A DNA stretch of 38,330 nucleotides, taken from Arthrobacter subterraneus. Lineage in GTDB: Bacteria; Actinomycetota; Actinomycetes; Actinomycetales; Micrococcaceae. The DNA lies in assembly GCF_900099735.1 (NCBI RefSeq), contig NZ_FNDT01000024.1, positions 1-38,330 of the forward strand, in the 5' to 3' direction. The notes under the pieces are model-generated. The model was not told where the DNA came from. It saw nothing but the letters and a program-made list of their open reading frames with translations, and did not search any database. This document shows positions 22,609 to 31,262 of this stretch, one piece after another (the first letter of the stretch is position 1; every line of letters starts with the position of its first letter). The position numbers were made by a program, and so were the translations under genes.

Positions 22609-23748
22609 ATGACAGAACCCCAGATCTTCAAGGGCCTCGCCGGCGTCACCGCGGACACGACAGCAGTATCGAAGGTCAATCCGGAGACCAACTCGCTGCT
22701 CTACCGGGGTTACCCGGTTCAGGAACTGGCGGCCGCAGTGGACTTCGAGGATGTCGCCTGGCTACTGTGGTACGGCGAGCTCCCCTCGGAATCGGAGGCG
22801 CAGGGCTTCCGCGACCGGGAACGGGCTTCCCGGGCGCTGGCCGAGAACGTGAAGGCCGCCATCGACCTGCTGCCGCTCAGCTGCCATCCGATGGATGTTG
22901 CGCGCACAGCGGTATCGGTCATCGGGGCGAATCACCCGAAAGCGGAAGACTCCTCGCCCGGGTCGGAGCTGGAAAAGGCAGTCGAGCTGTTCGCTGCCTT
23001 CCCGGCAGCCGTGGCGTACGACCAGCGGCGGCGCCGCGGCCAGGAGCCGATCGCGCCGCGGGAGGATCTGGGCTACTCCGCCAACTTCCTGTGGATGACG
23101 TTCGGCGAGGAGGCCGCCCCGGAGGTGGTTGATGCGTTCAACACATCGATGATCCTGTACGCCGAGCACTCCTTCAACGCGTCAACCTTCACGGCCCGGG
23201 TCATCACGTCGACGCTCGCCGACCTGCACTCGGCGGTCACTGGAGCGATCGGCGCGCTGAAGGGGGCGCTCCATGGCGGAGCCAATGAAGCCGTGATGCA
23301 CACCTTCGAGGAGATCGGCATCCGGAAGGATGAGCCTGCCGAGGACGCGGCGGCACGTGCCAGGACATGGATGGAGGATGCGCTCGCACAGAAGAAGAAG
23401 GTCATGGGGTTCGGCCATCGGGTCTACAAGAACGGCGACTCCCGGGTGCCCACCATGAAAGCGGCACTCGATGCCATGGTCAAGCACTACGGGCGCGCCG
23501 AAATCCTCGGGTTGTATGAAGGTCTTGAGACTGCCATGCAGGAGGCCAAGAACATCAAGCCGAACCTCGACTATCCGGCCGGCCCCACGTACCACCTCAT
23601 GGGGTTCGACACCGCGATGTTCACGCCGCTCTTCATTGCCGCGAGGATCACGGGATGGACAGCGCACATCATGGAACAGCGCGCGGCCAATTCCCTGATC
23701 CGCCCCCTGGCCGCCTACAACGGCCCGGAGGAACGCCACCTGCCCTGA
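22609..23748 (+). CDS. prpC: Citrate/2-methylcitrate synthase
   Basis: A 379-residue short-type citrate synthase, most like bifunctional 2-methylcitrate/citrate synthases. It condenses oxaloacetate with propionyl-CoA or acetyl-CoA. The N-terminus (GLAGVTADTTAVSKVNPETN, LLYRGYPVQELA) and the catalytic motifs HGGANEAV and MGFGHRVYKNGDSRV are intact, as is GFDTAMFTPLFIAARITGW near the end. PrpB and PrpD are absent from the window, so the methylcitrate assignment rests only on sequence style; the enzyme may serve as a TCA-cycle isoform. AAGGAG precedes the ATG. It lies 103 bases downstream of the response regulator on the same strand. Confidence 0.88.
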   Translation: MTEPQIFKGLAGVTADTTAVSKVNPETNSLLYRGYPVQELAAAVDFEDVAWLLWYGELPSESEAQGFRDRERASRALAENVKAAIDLLPLSCHPMDVARTAVSVIGANHPKAEDSSPGSELEKAVELFAAFPAAVAYDQRRRRGQEPIAPREDLGYSANFLWMTFGEEAAPEVVDAFNTSMILYAEHSFNASTFTARVITSTLADLHSAVTGAIGALKGALHGGANEAVMHTFEEIGIRKDEPAEDAAARARTWMEDALAQKKKVMGFGHRVYKNGDSRVPTMKAALDAMVKHYGRAEILGLYEGLETAMQEAKNIKPNLDYPAGPTYHLMGFDTAMFTPLFIAARITGWTAHIMEQRAANSLIRPLAAYNGPEERHLP

Positions 23749-23823
23749 CCCTGCGGACGCAATCCGTCCTGAATCGGGGTCCGGTCGGTTCACGTACTTC
23801 TGCGGGACGGGTAGGGTTCCGGC

Positions 23824-24543
23824 ATGGACATCATTCTGGTTCCCGGTTTCTGGTTGGACGCGTCATCCTGGTCCGAGGTGACCCCGCCGCTCTCGGCTGC
23901 GGGGCACCGGGTCCACCCGTTCACCCTGCCCGGCCTGGAAGCCCATGACGCGCTGCGGACCGGCATCGGCCTGCAAACCCATATCGACGCCGTCGTCTCG
24001 GTCATGGATACGATGAGCGATCCGGTGGTGCTCGTTGGGCACTCCGGCGGCGGAGCAATTATTCACGGCACGGCAGATGCCCGACCTGACCGTGTTGCCC
24101 GGGCGGTGTACGTGGACAGCGGGCCGCTCGGCGAAGGCGGTGTGATCAATGATGAGCTGCCTGCAGACGGTGATGAAATTCCGTTGCCGCCGTGGGAGGC
24201 CTTCGATGACGAGGACCTCGTGGATCTTGACGAAAACCTCCGGTCGGAGTTCCGCAGGCGTGCAGTCCCCCAGCCGCGCGGCGTGGCCTGCGACCCTCAG
24301 CGGCTGTCGGATGAGCGCCGTTACGACGTGCCGGCCACGGTGATTGCGTGCGAGTTCCCTTCCGCCCAGCTGCAGGAGTGGGTTGCCCAGGGGCACCCGT
24401 ATGTGGCGGAACTGGGCCGGATGAAGGACGTCGAGTATGTCGACCTGCCCACCGGGCACTGGCCGCAGTTCACCCGCCCGGAGGAGCTCGGCGCTGTGAT
24501 CCTGGCGGCAGTGAGCGGTGCGCGGCCTGCCGCCTCGACCTAG
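23824..24543 (+). CDS. Alpha/beta hydrolase
   Basis: A 239-residue alpha/beta-hydrolase fold protein. The oxyanion region is ILVPGFWLDASSW, the nucleophile elbow is VVLVGHSGGGAIIHG with serine in GHSGG, and the catalytic histidine is in LPTGHWPQFTRPEELG near the C-terminus. Family members hydrolyse esters, amides or lactones; no substrate can be inferred. Its stop codon shares the four bases CTAG (24540-24543) with the stop of the convergent NUDIX gene. Confidence 0.87.
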   Translation: MDIILVPGFWLDASSWSEVTPPLSAAGHRVHPFTLPGLEAHDALRTGIGLQTHIDAVVSVMDTMSDPVVLVGHSGGGAIIHGTADARPDRVARAVYVDSGPLGEGGVINDELPADGDEIPLPPWEAFDDEDLVDLDENLRSEFRRRAVPQPRGVACDPQRLSDERRYDVPATVIACEFPSAQLQEWVAQGHPYVAELGRMKDVEYVDLPTGHWPQFTRPEELGAVILAAVSGARPAAST

Positions 24544-25016
24544 GCGAAATCGGCGGTGCGCACGGTCTCGTTGTCGCTGTTGAGCGTGACGGTCAGGTCA
24601 AGCGGCTTGCTTCCGAGCACATGACCGATCCAGTGCTTCGCGTCATCCCACATGCCCTCCCAGGGCACGCCGTCCACCGGATACCAGCAGGGGTCGATTT
24701 CGTCCGTAGCCTCCGGCTCGCCTGTGAACCGTTCGGTGATGAAGACGACGGCGTCCATGTCCAGCATCGGGCTGACCGGAAAGCGCCAGCGCACGGGTCC
24801 CAGTTCCCTAAGGTCCGCCACGTCGACCACCACCCCGGATTCTTCCAGGACTTCCCGTGCTGCGGCTTGCCCTGCGGTTTCCCCGGATTCAATGCCGCCG
24901 CCAAGGGCAACGATGCGCCCGGTGCCGAAGCCGGAGCGTTTCATGCCGAGCAGCACCTGACGTCCGGTATCCGTTTCCCGGAACAGGAAACAGAGAGCAA
25001 CGCGGCGTGGTGTCAT
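24540..25016 (-). CDS. NUDIX hydrolase (MutT/8-oxo-dGTPase-like)
   Basis: The 158-residue product contains a complete Nudix box: GGIESGETAGQAAAREVLEE followed by SGV, with the metal-binding REVLEE residues intact. The N-terminal RRVALCFLFRETDTGRQVLL and the stretch GPVRWRFPVSPMLDMDAVVF resemble MTH1/8-oxo-dGTP pyrophosphatases, so a nucleotide-pool cleaning role is plausible but unproven. ATG 25016 is preferred; a TTG three codons upstream (25025) is also in frame. The gene ends inside the stop of the convergent hydrolase gene. Confidence 0.85.
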   Translation of the reverse strand: MTPRRVALCFLFRETDTGRQVLLGMKRSGFGTGRIVALGGGIESGETAGQAAAREVLEESGVVVDVADLRELGPVRWRFPVSPMLDMDAVVFITERFTGEPEATDEIDPCWYPVDGVPWEGMWDDAKHWIGHVLGSKPLDLTVTLNSDNETVRTADFA

Positions 25017-25027
25017 GCCGGTCAAGT

Positions 25028-25765
25028 CTAGCCATCGATCGGCGGCAACACAGCCTGGCGCCCGGGCTCTGATCCCCGACGATCATCTGCCCGCAGGAAG
25101 AAGGCGCCCAGCGAGCCCGCCAGCGTGGCGAAGACCCCGATCGAATAGACAGCCAGCACAACCTGGACAACGCGCGCAAACCCGGTCTGCGGCGTGATGC
25201 CGCTGCCGGTAATGGTGGCCATTGCCGTCTCGAACAGTGCTTCTCCGTACTCGGAGTGGGTGTCTGTCGCATAAAGGAGCTGGCTGGTTGCGAGGATGAC
25301 GACGGCGGTTACTGCCGCCATCCAGCCGATCCTGCTGGAGAGCAGCCTTCCCGCGGAGCGTGAGCCGCGGATGCCTGCGGACAGGATTCCGCCAACCCGG
25401 GCAACACGGGTCAACCGCAGGAGGCGGACCGCCTGCAGGGCCCGAAGGAAGCGCAGGAACGGCACCAGCAGGAAGATGACCTGCCACCAATTCTTCTTCC
25501 AGAAGGCTCGACTGAACTGTGCGATATAGGCCCGCAGGAGGAATTCCGCGACAAACACCGCCCAGAAAACCCAGCCTAGGATACTCAGGGCCAGGACGAG
25601 CGGCGGGTCGGTAGCCAAAAGCTGGCCGAGGACCACAAACAGGAAAACCAGCCCAAGCACTCCCATGGGCCGGTCGAGGCGGCTTGCCAGGGCTTCGGCG
25701 GCGCTCAGCCCCTCGGCTTCCGCAGGGGGGTGCTTCGTGCTCGGCTTGACTTGGGGATCCTTCAC
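25028..25765 (-). CDS. Voltage-gated-like cation channel with a non-canonical pore
   Basis: The 245-residue membrane protein has the plan of a six-helix voltage-gated channel monomer. Hydrophobic segments begin near residue 35; a positively charged S4-like helix has arginines at 105, 108, 114, 117, 120 and 123, mostly every third position (FLRFLRALQAVRLLRLTRVA). After a further helix, the pore region LFETAMATITGSGITPQTGF replaces the potassium filter TVGYG with TITGSGI (184-190). The last helix VVLAVYSIGVFATLAGSLGA follows. Ion choice is therefore unknown. The start is a GTG at 25765 with a weak ribosome site. It is divergent, by 75 bases, from the pore-less channel-like gene at 25841. Confidence 0.8.
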   Translation of the reverse strand: MKDPQVKPSTKHPPAEAEGLSAAEALASRLDRPMGVLGLVFLFVVLGQLLATDPPLVLALSILGWVFWAVFVAEFLLRAYIAQFSRAFWKKNWWQVIFLLVPFLRFLRALQAVRLLRLTRVARVGGILSAGIRGSRSAGRLLSSRIGWMAAVTAVVILATSQLLYATDTHSEYGEALFETAMATITGSGITPQTGFARVVQVVLAVYSIGVFATLAGSLGAFFLRADDRRGSEPGRQAVLPPIDG

Positions 25766-25840
25766 CTCTCACATGTTTCCACGCCTACGTGGTGAACTGG
25801 TGAGACTGGCCGACGCCCATCGAACAGTTCGGAGATCATT

Positions 25841-26407
25841 GTGTTGTGGCTGCTGTCCGTTCTCGGCGCCCTCGTCATACTGCTCGGAATCGCCACCGAC
25901 CCGCTGATCCGGTTCCTGACCCCTTTTGAATCCCTGACCGGTTTTGCGCTGTTGACCGCTGCGGTCTCCTGGTTCATGCAGATCTACCCGGCGCTTGGCC
26001 GGCGCCGTGCGCTGGCGATCCGCCTGTCCCTCCTGCAGAATGCCGACTATGCCGGGAAGCTTGACCAGCTCGACCCGGCATCGGTGACCAGCACCCTCGA
26101 AACGCTGGTCTCCGATCTGGTCCAGATTCGGGTGGACCTTACCCAGACGTCGGAGTCCTACTATTTCTGGGAAGCAGACGAACAGCTGTCCCTGCCTGCC
26201 TCGCTCTCCTACGCCGTCGACCTCGCCAATCAGGCCGGGCGCTCCGCCAAGCCGACGCTGCAGACGGCCGGTGCGCTGCTGCATGAGGCACTGGACTCCC
26301 TTGCGGTGTTCCTGCGCACCGAGTTCAGGCACGATGGCGAATCCACCCAGGACGTCTTCCGTTCGTATGCAAGTGACCACCGGTACCCGTATCGCGAGAA
26401 CCCCTGA
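25841..26407 (+). CDS. Pore-less potassium-channel-like membrane protein (internally shortened or remnant)
   Basis: The 188-residue product begins with one hydrophobic helix (LWLLSVLGALVILLGIATDP), then after about a dozen residues a second (SLTGFALLTAAVSWFMQIYP) running into ALGRRRALAIRLSLLQ and a soluble C-terminal domain. The second helix and the part after it look like the last helix and cytoplasmic domain of actinobacterial two-helix potassium channels, in which the pore loop and filter normally come just before. Here there is no room for a pore loop. The reading frame is otherwise intact and GTG 25841 has GGAG six bases upstream, so it may be expressed. It could be a deletion remnant or a regulatory subunit. 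The channel resemblance is from memory, not a search. Confidence 0.65.
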   Translation: MLWLLSVLGALVILLGIATDPLIRFLTPFESLTGFALLTAAVSWFMQIYPALGRRRALAIRLSLLQNADYAGKLDQLDPASVTSTLETLVSDLVQIRVDLTQTSESYYFWEADEQLSLPASLSYAVDLANQAGRSAKPTLQTAGALLHEALDSLAVFLRTEFRHDGESTQDVFRSYASDHRYPYRENP

Positions 26408-26419
26408 GGCGCGGAGATA

Positions 26420-26443
26420 CCCCTGCACCGGAGAGTACAGGGG
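26420..26443. terminator. Small hairpin between convergent genes
   Basis: CCCCTG (26420-26425) can pair with CAGGGG (26438-26443) around a 12-base loop in the 49-base gap between two convergent stop codons. No T-tract is present, so the terminator call is tentative. Confidence 0.3.
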
Positions 26444-26456
26444 CACCTCGAGCGGA

Positions 26457-27299
26457 TCACTCCGGCCCGTCCCCTACCAGCGCGGAACGCAGCTCGACCG
26501 GAATACCGGCGTCGATGAACTGCTGGTCCATCATCTCCTGCGGAGTACGGCCCTCCGTGACGGGCAGGAACTCCCACCGGGTGATCGCACTGTAACCGGC
26601 CGATTCGACGAGCCATTGCCCGTCCACCCGGCGTGCGATGTAGTACCAGGTGTTCCCGCCGTCCTGCGGGTTGGCTTCGAAACCGGCGTCCGTCACCTCC
26701 ATGGCCATCCAGTCCTCCGTGCACCCGACCACGGCATAGTGGTCCGGATCGGCGGCGAAGGGTGTGAGGCTCATGAAGTCGCTCCCCTGTTCCATGACCC
26801 GGTCGACGTCCTGCACCCGGCACCCTTCATCAGCCGGGGGCCCGGTGGGCACGCCGGTCGGCTCGACGCTCGGCTCCGCAGTAGGTTCCGGTGACGGGGA
26901 GGGTGCTGTTGTTGCGTCCTGGGAAGCCTCGGCCGTCGCCAAGGGATCCGTCGTTGCGGCCGGCAGGGGTGCGTCGGCTCCGAGAGACCCGCCCACGACG
27001 ACGGCTCCGGCCACCACCGCTGCGGCAGCCGCTCCGGCCAGAACAACGGCGATTCGGCGGCGTCGCCGCAGGGGCACCAGCACCGGGCTGTCGTCGCTGA
27101 ACGCGTCATTTCCGTCGTCGGACTGCGGGTCCGCCCCGGCGCTGTGTGGGTTGTCCATCGGTTCGGTGTTCATGGCGGGTCCAATATCTTTGTGGCCGGT
27201 ATCAACCGGGAAAGCAATGATTTCGGTGGGGGAATCCGACGCTTCGCGTTCGGCACGCACGGGGTCGAGCCCCCGGATCAGGTTCTCTATGCGGTCCAT
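26457..27299 (-). CDS. Membrane protein, probable anti-sigma factor partner
   Basis: A 280-residue single-pass protein directly after a sigma factor gene. The N-terminal 78 residues are acidic and cytoplasmic (MDRIENLIRGLDPV at the start); an LRRRRR stop-transfer-like cluster precedes a helix at about 83-104; a Thr/Pro/Ser/Glu-rich linker and an extracytoplasmic domain (GCRVQDVDRVMEQG, YAVVGCTEDWMAMEV, NTWYYIARRVDGQWLVESAG) follow. Two cysteines there may form a disulphide. No zinc-binding HxxxCxxC anti-sigma motif is visible, so the regulatory role rests on position and topology. ATG 27299 is chosen because GAGGAAGG lies 8 bases upstream; it starts just 1 base beyond the sigma stop codon. 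Confidence 0.7.
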   Translation of the reverse strand: MDRIENLIRGLDPVRAEREASDSPTEIIAFPVDTGHKDIGPAMNTEPMDNPHSAGADPQSDDGNDAFSDDSPVLVPLRRRRRIAVVLAGAAAAAVVAGAVVVGGSLGADAPLPAATTDPLATAEASQDATTAPSPSPEPTAEPSVEPTGVPTGPPADEGCRVQDVDRVMEQGSDFMSLTPFAADPDHYAVVGCTEDWMAMEVTDAGFEANPQDGGNTWYYIARRVDGQWLVESAGYSAITRWEFLPVTEGRTPQEMMDQQFIDAGIPVELRSALVGDGPE

Positions 27300-27300
27300 T

Positions 27301-27837
27301 TCAGGCACCTTCCTCTGCCATCAGGGCGGCAGGCATCATCTGTGCAAACGCGGCGCGGGCACGGTGAAGGCGGACTTTGGCGGCGGAGGCACTACAGCCG
27401 AGCATCTCGCCGATCTCGGTGGCCGTAAGGTCGTCCCAGTAGGCGAGGAGCAGGATCTCCCGCTCCTTCTCCCGGAGCCGCAGCAACGAGTCGGCTACCG
27501 TCTGCTGCTGCGCACCATGACCGGCCCGGGCGGCTATGACAACCGAGTCCCGGACACGCTGCATGAGGTGCTCGGCCCGTTCCCTGCGACGGTATTCGTT
27601 ACCGATGACGTTGCGCGCGACGGTGAGCAGCCAGGCCGGGGTGACCTCGGCCGGGTCGGGGTTCCTCTGCCATGCGATCCGGAAGACATCGTTGGTGAGC
27701 TCCTCGGCCGCTTCCCGGCTGCTGACCCTGCGATGAATGAAGGAAAACACGCGTTCGCGATGTTCCCTGTGTAGCGCCGCGAACACGTCATCGTATCGCT
27801 GCAACACTGTCCCCCCTGGTGTGAGTGTCCTGTCCAT
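27301..27837 (-). CDS. ECF-type RNA polymerase sigma factor
   Basis: A 178-residue (or 168-residue) sigma-70 family factor of ECF size. Region 2 shows RVFSFIHRRVSSREAAEELT, NDVFRIAWQR and AWLLTVARNVIGNEYRRRER; region 4 shows LREKEREILLLAYWDDLTAT followed by EIGEMLGCSASAAKVRLHRA, the helix-turn-helix that reads the -35 element. Two starts are possible: ATG 27837 with AGAGG very close, or GTG 27807 preceded by AGGGGGG. It is followed immediately by a membrane anti-sigma candidate, so an extracellular signal probably releases it. Its regulon is unknown. Confidence 0.9.
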   Translation of the reverse strand: MDRTLTPGGTVLQRYDDVFAALHREHRERVFSFIHRRVSSREAAEELTNDVFRIAWQRNPDPAEVTPAWLLTVARNVIGNEYRRRERAEHLMQRVRDSVVIAARAGHGAQQQTVADSLLRLREKEREILLLAYWDDLTATEIGEMLGCSASAAKVRLHRARAAFAQMMPAALMAEEGA

Positions 27838-27894
27838 ACCCCTCTTGTTTCCGGTATGCCCGGCGGGGTTACAGAATCTCCTAATTAAAGGGCG

Positions 27895-28878
27895 TTAAAG
27901 GGCGCGGGGGTGCGCTGCCGCATAGATTTCCCGCAGCGTGTCTGCAGTGACCAGCGTGTACACCTGCGTTGTGGTGACCGACGCGTGACCCAGCAGTTCC
28001 TGCACCACCCGGACGTCAGCGCCGCCCTGGAGCAGGTGGGTGGCGAAGGAGTGCCGCAGGGTATGGGGCGATACCTCCGCGGCCACCCCGGCACGCTCGG
28101 CGGCTGCCTTGAGGATGCTCCACGCGCTCTGCCTGCTCAGCCGCCCGCCGCGGAGATTGAGGAAGAGTGCCGGCGCACTGTTCTTTCCGGACGCGTTCGC
28201 AGCCAGCGCGGGGCGGGCACGCACCAGGTAGGCCTCGATGGCCCGCGCCGCGTAGGAGCCGAGCGGAACCAGCCGTTCCCTGGATCCCTTGCCGAACAGG
28301 CGGACGACGGCGGGACCCTCCAGTGCGGCGTCGACCGACACATCATCGACGTCCAGTCCCACGGCCTCGCTGATGCGCGCACCGGTGGAATACAGGAACT
28401 CGAGCAGCGCCCGGTCGCGGAGGCCGCCGGGTGTCGAAGTGTCAACAGCCTCAAGGATCCGGGTCACGTCGTCCACGGAGATCGCTTTCGGGAGCCGCTG
28501 ACCGGCAGTGGGCGGGTGCACATCTTCCGCGGGGTCGGCCGTCGTCGTGCCTTCGAGTGCCAGGAAGCGGTGGAGTCCGCGGACGGCAACCACGGTGCGC
28601 GCCGCAGAGCGTGGGCTCAGCGGCGCCAGGCCGTCTTCACCGGTGGAGAGTCCCTGCGCGAACGCCGACACCACCTGGCGGGTGACGGCTTCCATGGACC
28701 CGATGCCCCGCGCGGCAAGGAACCGGTGATAGCGCAGAAGGTCCCGCCGGTAGGCGGAGAGGGTGTTGGCGGACAGCCCGCGCTCCACGAGCATGTGCTG
28801 GAGGTACTCACTGATGAGCCGGCCGGGACCGGTCGCCTGAAGCTCATCCTGCACGGCCGTCTGCCCGCCCTGCGCCAT
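27895..28878 (-). CDS. xerD: Tyrosine recombinase XerD
   Basis: A 327-residue site-specific recombinase that resolves chromosome dimers at dif with XerC. The N-terminal SAM-like core-binding domain includes [20 protein letters not shown] with [14 protein letters not shown]. Catalytic residues are visible: R in [15 protein letters not shown] in [13 protein letters not shown], HxxR in [18 protein letters not shown] in [11 protein letters not shown] and the nucleophile Y in QVYTLV. ATG 28878 begins 1 base after the NUDIX stop (TGACATG) with AGGA upstream. Position next to a NUDIX gene and pyrG matches Rv1699-Rv1701, which supports a housekeeping XerD rather than a phage integrase. Confidence 0.94.
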   Translation of the reverse strand: MAQGGQTAVQDELQATGPGRLISEYLQHMLVERGLSANTLSAYRRDLLRYHRFLAARGIGSMEAVTRQVVSAFAQGLSTGEDGLAPLSPRSAARTVVAVRGLHRFLALEGTTTADPAEDVHPPTAGQRLPKAISVDDVTRILEAVDTSTPGGLRDRALLEFLYSTGARISEAVGLDVDDVSVDAALEGPAVVRLFGKGSRERLVPLGSYAARAIEAYLVRARPALAANASGKNSAPALFLNLRGGRLSRQSAWSILKAAAERAGVAAEVSPHTLRHSFATHLLQGGADVRVVQELLGHASVTTTQVYTLVTADTLREIYAAAHPRAL

Positions 28879-28879
28879 G

Positions 28880-29560
28880 TCAGTCCTGCAGGACAGGGCC
28901 CAGGGGCCACGTTCCATGCTGGCTGTGGTGCTCCGGCCAGGGCGCATCGGCGGGACGGAGGGACCGGTATCCGGACAGCTTTGCGGCGGACGCAGCAAGC
29001 ACCGCAGCGGCAGCGGACGGGCTGTGGATCCTGCCTTCGAGCACCGCTTCCACGGCATCCTGCAAGGGAACCCAGGCGAGCTCGATTTCCGCCTCTTCAT
29101 GGGTGCGGGTGTGCCGCTGGTCGTGCGGCACGTCGGCGATGCCCTGGGCGAGGTAGATGCGCAGGGCTTCGCTCGATGACCCGGGTGAGAGGAACAGGTC
29201 GGACAGGACGTGCCAGGTGCTCGCGGTGACGTCGGCTTCCTCGGCGAGCTCCCGGGCGGCGCCGGCCGCGAAGTCCTCGCCGTCGACGTCGAGCAGGCCC
29301 GCCGGAATCTCCCACAGGTCCATCCGTACCGGGTGGCGGTACTGACGAAGCAGGAGGACCCGCTCCTGTTCGTCCATGGCAAGGATCGCCACGGCGCCCG
29401 GATGCCGGATGTACTCGCGCGTGATCGGCTCGCCATGCTCGTCCAGGCGGAAAGTCTCGCGGACCACGTCCCAGATCTTTCCTGTGAAGACCGTGGCGGA
29501 CTCCAGCAGCCGGCGGGGGCTCTGCCGGTCGGAAACCGGCGCGTCCTGCGATGCTCCCAT
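28880..29560 (-). CDS. NUDIX hydrolase, ADP-ribose pyrophosphatase-like
   Basis: A 226-residue NUDIX protein. Nudix box: [20 protein letters not shown] then EEADV, with the REL-EE metal ligands present. Upstream features [20 protein letters not shown] and [14 protein letters not shown] are typical of ADP-ribose/ADP-sugar pyrophosphatases, as is [20 protein letters not shown] after the box. It matches Rv1700 in M. tuberculosis by position between pyrG and xerD. The start at 29560 follows the pyrG stop codon by 2 bases. Confidence 0.92.
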   Translation of the reverse strand: MGASQDAPVSDRQSPRRLLESATVFTGKIWDVVRETFRLDEHGEPITREYIRHPGAVAILAMDEQERVLLLRQYRHPVRMDLWEIPAGLLDVDGEDFAAGAARELAEEADVTASTWHVLSDLFLSPGSSSEALRIYLAQGIADVPHDQRHTRTHEEAEIELAWVPLQDAVEAVLEGRIHSPSAAAAVLAASAAKLSGYRSLRPADAPWPEHHSQHGTWPLGPVLQD

Positions 29561-29562
29561 TG

Positions 29563-31248
29563 TCAGGCCTTGACGCCCCGGCGGGTGAGCGCGGCCTTGA
29601 CCAGCCCGGCGAAGAGCGGGTGCGGGCGGGTGGGCCGCGAGCTCAGTTCCGGGTGGGCCTGGGTGGAGACGTAGTACGGGTGGGTCTGCGCGGGCAGTTC
29701 AACGAACTCCACCAGCTTTCCATCGGTGGTGGTTCCCGATACCACGAGTCCGGCGGCCTCAAGCTTCTCCCGGTACTCGTTGTTCACCTCATAGCGGTGG
29801 CGGTGACGCTCGCTGACGTCCGTCCGTCCATATGTTTTGGCGATCACGGATCCGTCCTTCAGCGATGCGTCCCACAGGCCGAGGCGCATGGTGCCGCCCA
29901 TGTCGCCCTCGCCGGCGACGATCTCCAGCTGCTCGGCCATGGTGGCGATCACCGGGAACTCCGTGTCGGGGTCGAACTCGGTGGAGGACGCGCCCTTCAG
30001 GCCCACAACGTTACGGGCGAATTCGATCACCATGCACTGCAGTCCGAGGCACAGGCCGAGCGTGGGTACGCCGTTCTCGCGGGCGTAGCGCAGCGCTCCC
30101 AGTTTGCCCTCAAGCCCCCGGATGCCGAAGCCGCCGGGCACGCAGATGGCATCGGCGCCGTCAAGGGCCTTCGCTGCCCCCTCCGGAGTGGCGCAATCGT
30201 CCGAGGGAACCCACCGGATCTGGACCTTGGCCTTGTTCGCGAAGCCTCCGGCGCGCAGTGCCTCCGTCACCGAGAGGTAGGCGTCCGGCAGATCGATATA
30301 TTTGCCGACCAGCGCGATCTCGACATGGTGCTTGGGGTGGTGGACGGCGTCGAGAAGCTTGTTCCACTTGGTCCAGTTGACGTCCTTGAACTTCAGGTCC
30401 AGCGCCTGAACGATGTAGGCGTCGAGGCCCTGCGCGTGCAGCGTCTTGGGGATGTCGTAGATGCTCGGGGCGTCAGCGGCGTTGATCACGGCGTCGACGT
30501 CGACGTCGCACATCCGTCCGATCTTCTCGCGCATCGCGTCCGGTACTTCGCGGTCCGAGCGGATGACAATGGCGTCAGGCTGGATACCGATTGAGCGCAG
30601 CATCGCCACCGAGTGCTGGGTGGGCTTGGTCTTCAGTTCCTGTGACGGGCCGATATAGGGCACCAGAGACACGTGAAGGAAGAACACGTTGTTCCGGCCG
30701 ATGTCCTGGCGCACCTGGCGCGCGGACTCAAGGAAGGGCTGGGACTCGATGTCGCCGACCGTCCCGCCGATCTCGGTGATGATGACGTCCGGGGCCTTGC
30801 GGGAACCGGTGGGCTCGGCGGGCAGCCGCATGCGGCGTTTGATCTCGTCGGTGATATGCGGAATGACCTGCACTGTGTCACCGAGGTATTCGCCGCGGCG
30901 TTCCTTGGCGATGACGGTGGAATACACCTGGCCGGTGGTCACGTTCGCTGACCCATCGAGGCTCTCGTCGAGGAACCGCTCATAGTGGCCGATGTCGAGG
31001 TCCGTCTCCGCGCCGTCGTCAGTCACGAAGACCTCGCCGTGCTGGAACGGGTTCATGGTGCCGGGATCAACGTTGAGATACGGATCCAGCTTCTGCATGG
31101 TGACGGACAGCCCACGCGCCCGCAGCAGGTGGCCGAGGCTCGAAGCCGTCAGTCCCTTGCCGAGGGAAGACGCCACACCACCGGTGACGAAGATGTGTTT
31201 GGTAGTCTTGGCGGACTTTTGGAACCGGGAGATTGTTTGCTGCACCAC
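29563..31248 (-). CDS. pyrG: CTP synthase
   Basis: A 561-residue glutamine amidotransferase that makes CTP from UTP. The synthetase domain begins [20 protein letters not shown] and includes [20 protein letters not shown] and [17 protein letters not shown]. The glutaminase domain shows ICVPGGFG, the catalytic cysteine in [11 protein letters not shown], and HPE near [12 protein letters not shown]. The GTG at 31248 is preferred because AGGG lies 9 bases upstream; an in-frame GTG at 31266 overlaps the recN stop as GTGA, and one at 31245 is also possible. The conserved core starts only after residue 15, so all three keep it. Confidence 0.95.
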   Translation of the reverse strand: MVQQTISRFQKSAKTTKHIFVTGGVASSLGKGLTASSLGHLLRARGLSVTMQKLDPYLNVDPGTMNPFQHGEVFVTDDGAETDLDIGHYERFLDESLDGSANVTTGQVYSTVIAKERRGEYLGDTVQVIPHITDEIKRRMRLPAEPTGSRKAPDVIITEIGGTVGDIESQPFLESARQVRQDIGRNNVFFLHVSLVPYIGPSQELKTKPTQHSVAMLRSIGIQPDAIVIRSDREVPDAMREKIGRMCDVDVDAVINAADAPSIYDIPKTLHAQGLDAYIVQALDLKFKDVNWTKWNKLLDAVHHPKHHVEIALVGKYIDLPDAYLSVTEALRAGGFANKAKVQIRWVPSDDCATPEGAAKALDGADAICVPGGFGIRGLEGKLGALRYARENGVPTLGLCLGLQCMVIEFARNVVGLKGASSTEFDPDTEFPVIATMAEQLEIVAGEGDMGGTMRLGLWDASLKDGSVIAKTYGRTDVSERHRHRYEVNNEYREKLEAAGLVVSGTTTDGKLVEFVELPAQTHPYYVSTQAHPELSSRPTRPHPLFAGLVKAALTRRGVKA

Positions 31249-31262
31249 GGAGTTCGACCCTA

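Noticed and set aside
27838..27894. GGAAAC upstream of the sigma gene as an autoregulated ECF -35 element
   Set aside because: No matching -10 (CGTC-like) lies at 16-17 bases, and the element would place the promoter across one of the two possible start codons.
27895..28878. Phage integrase as an alternative to XerD
   Set aside because: The gene sits in the conserved pyrG-NUDIX-xerD order, has XerD length and no att-like or phage genes beside it.
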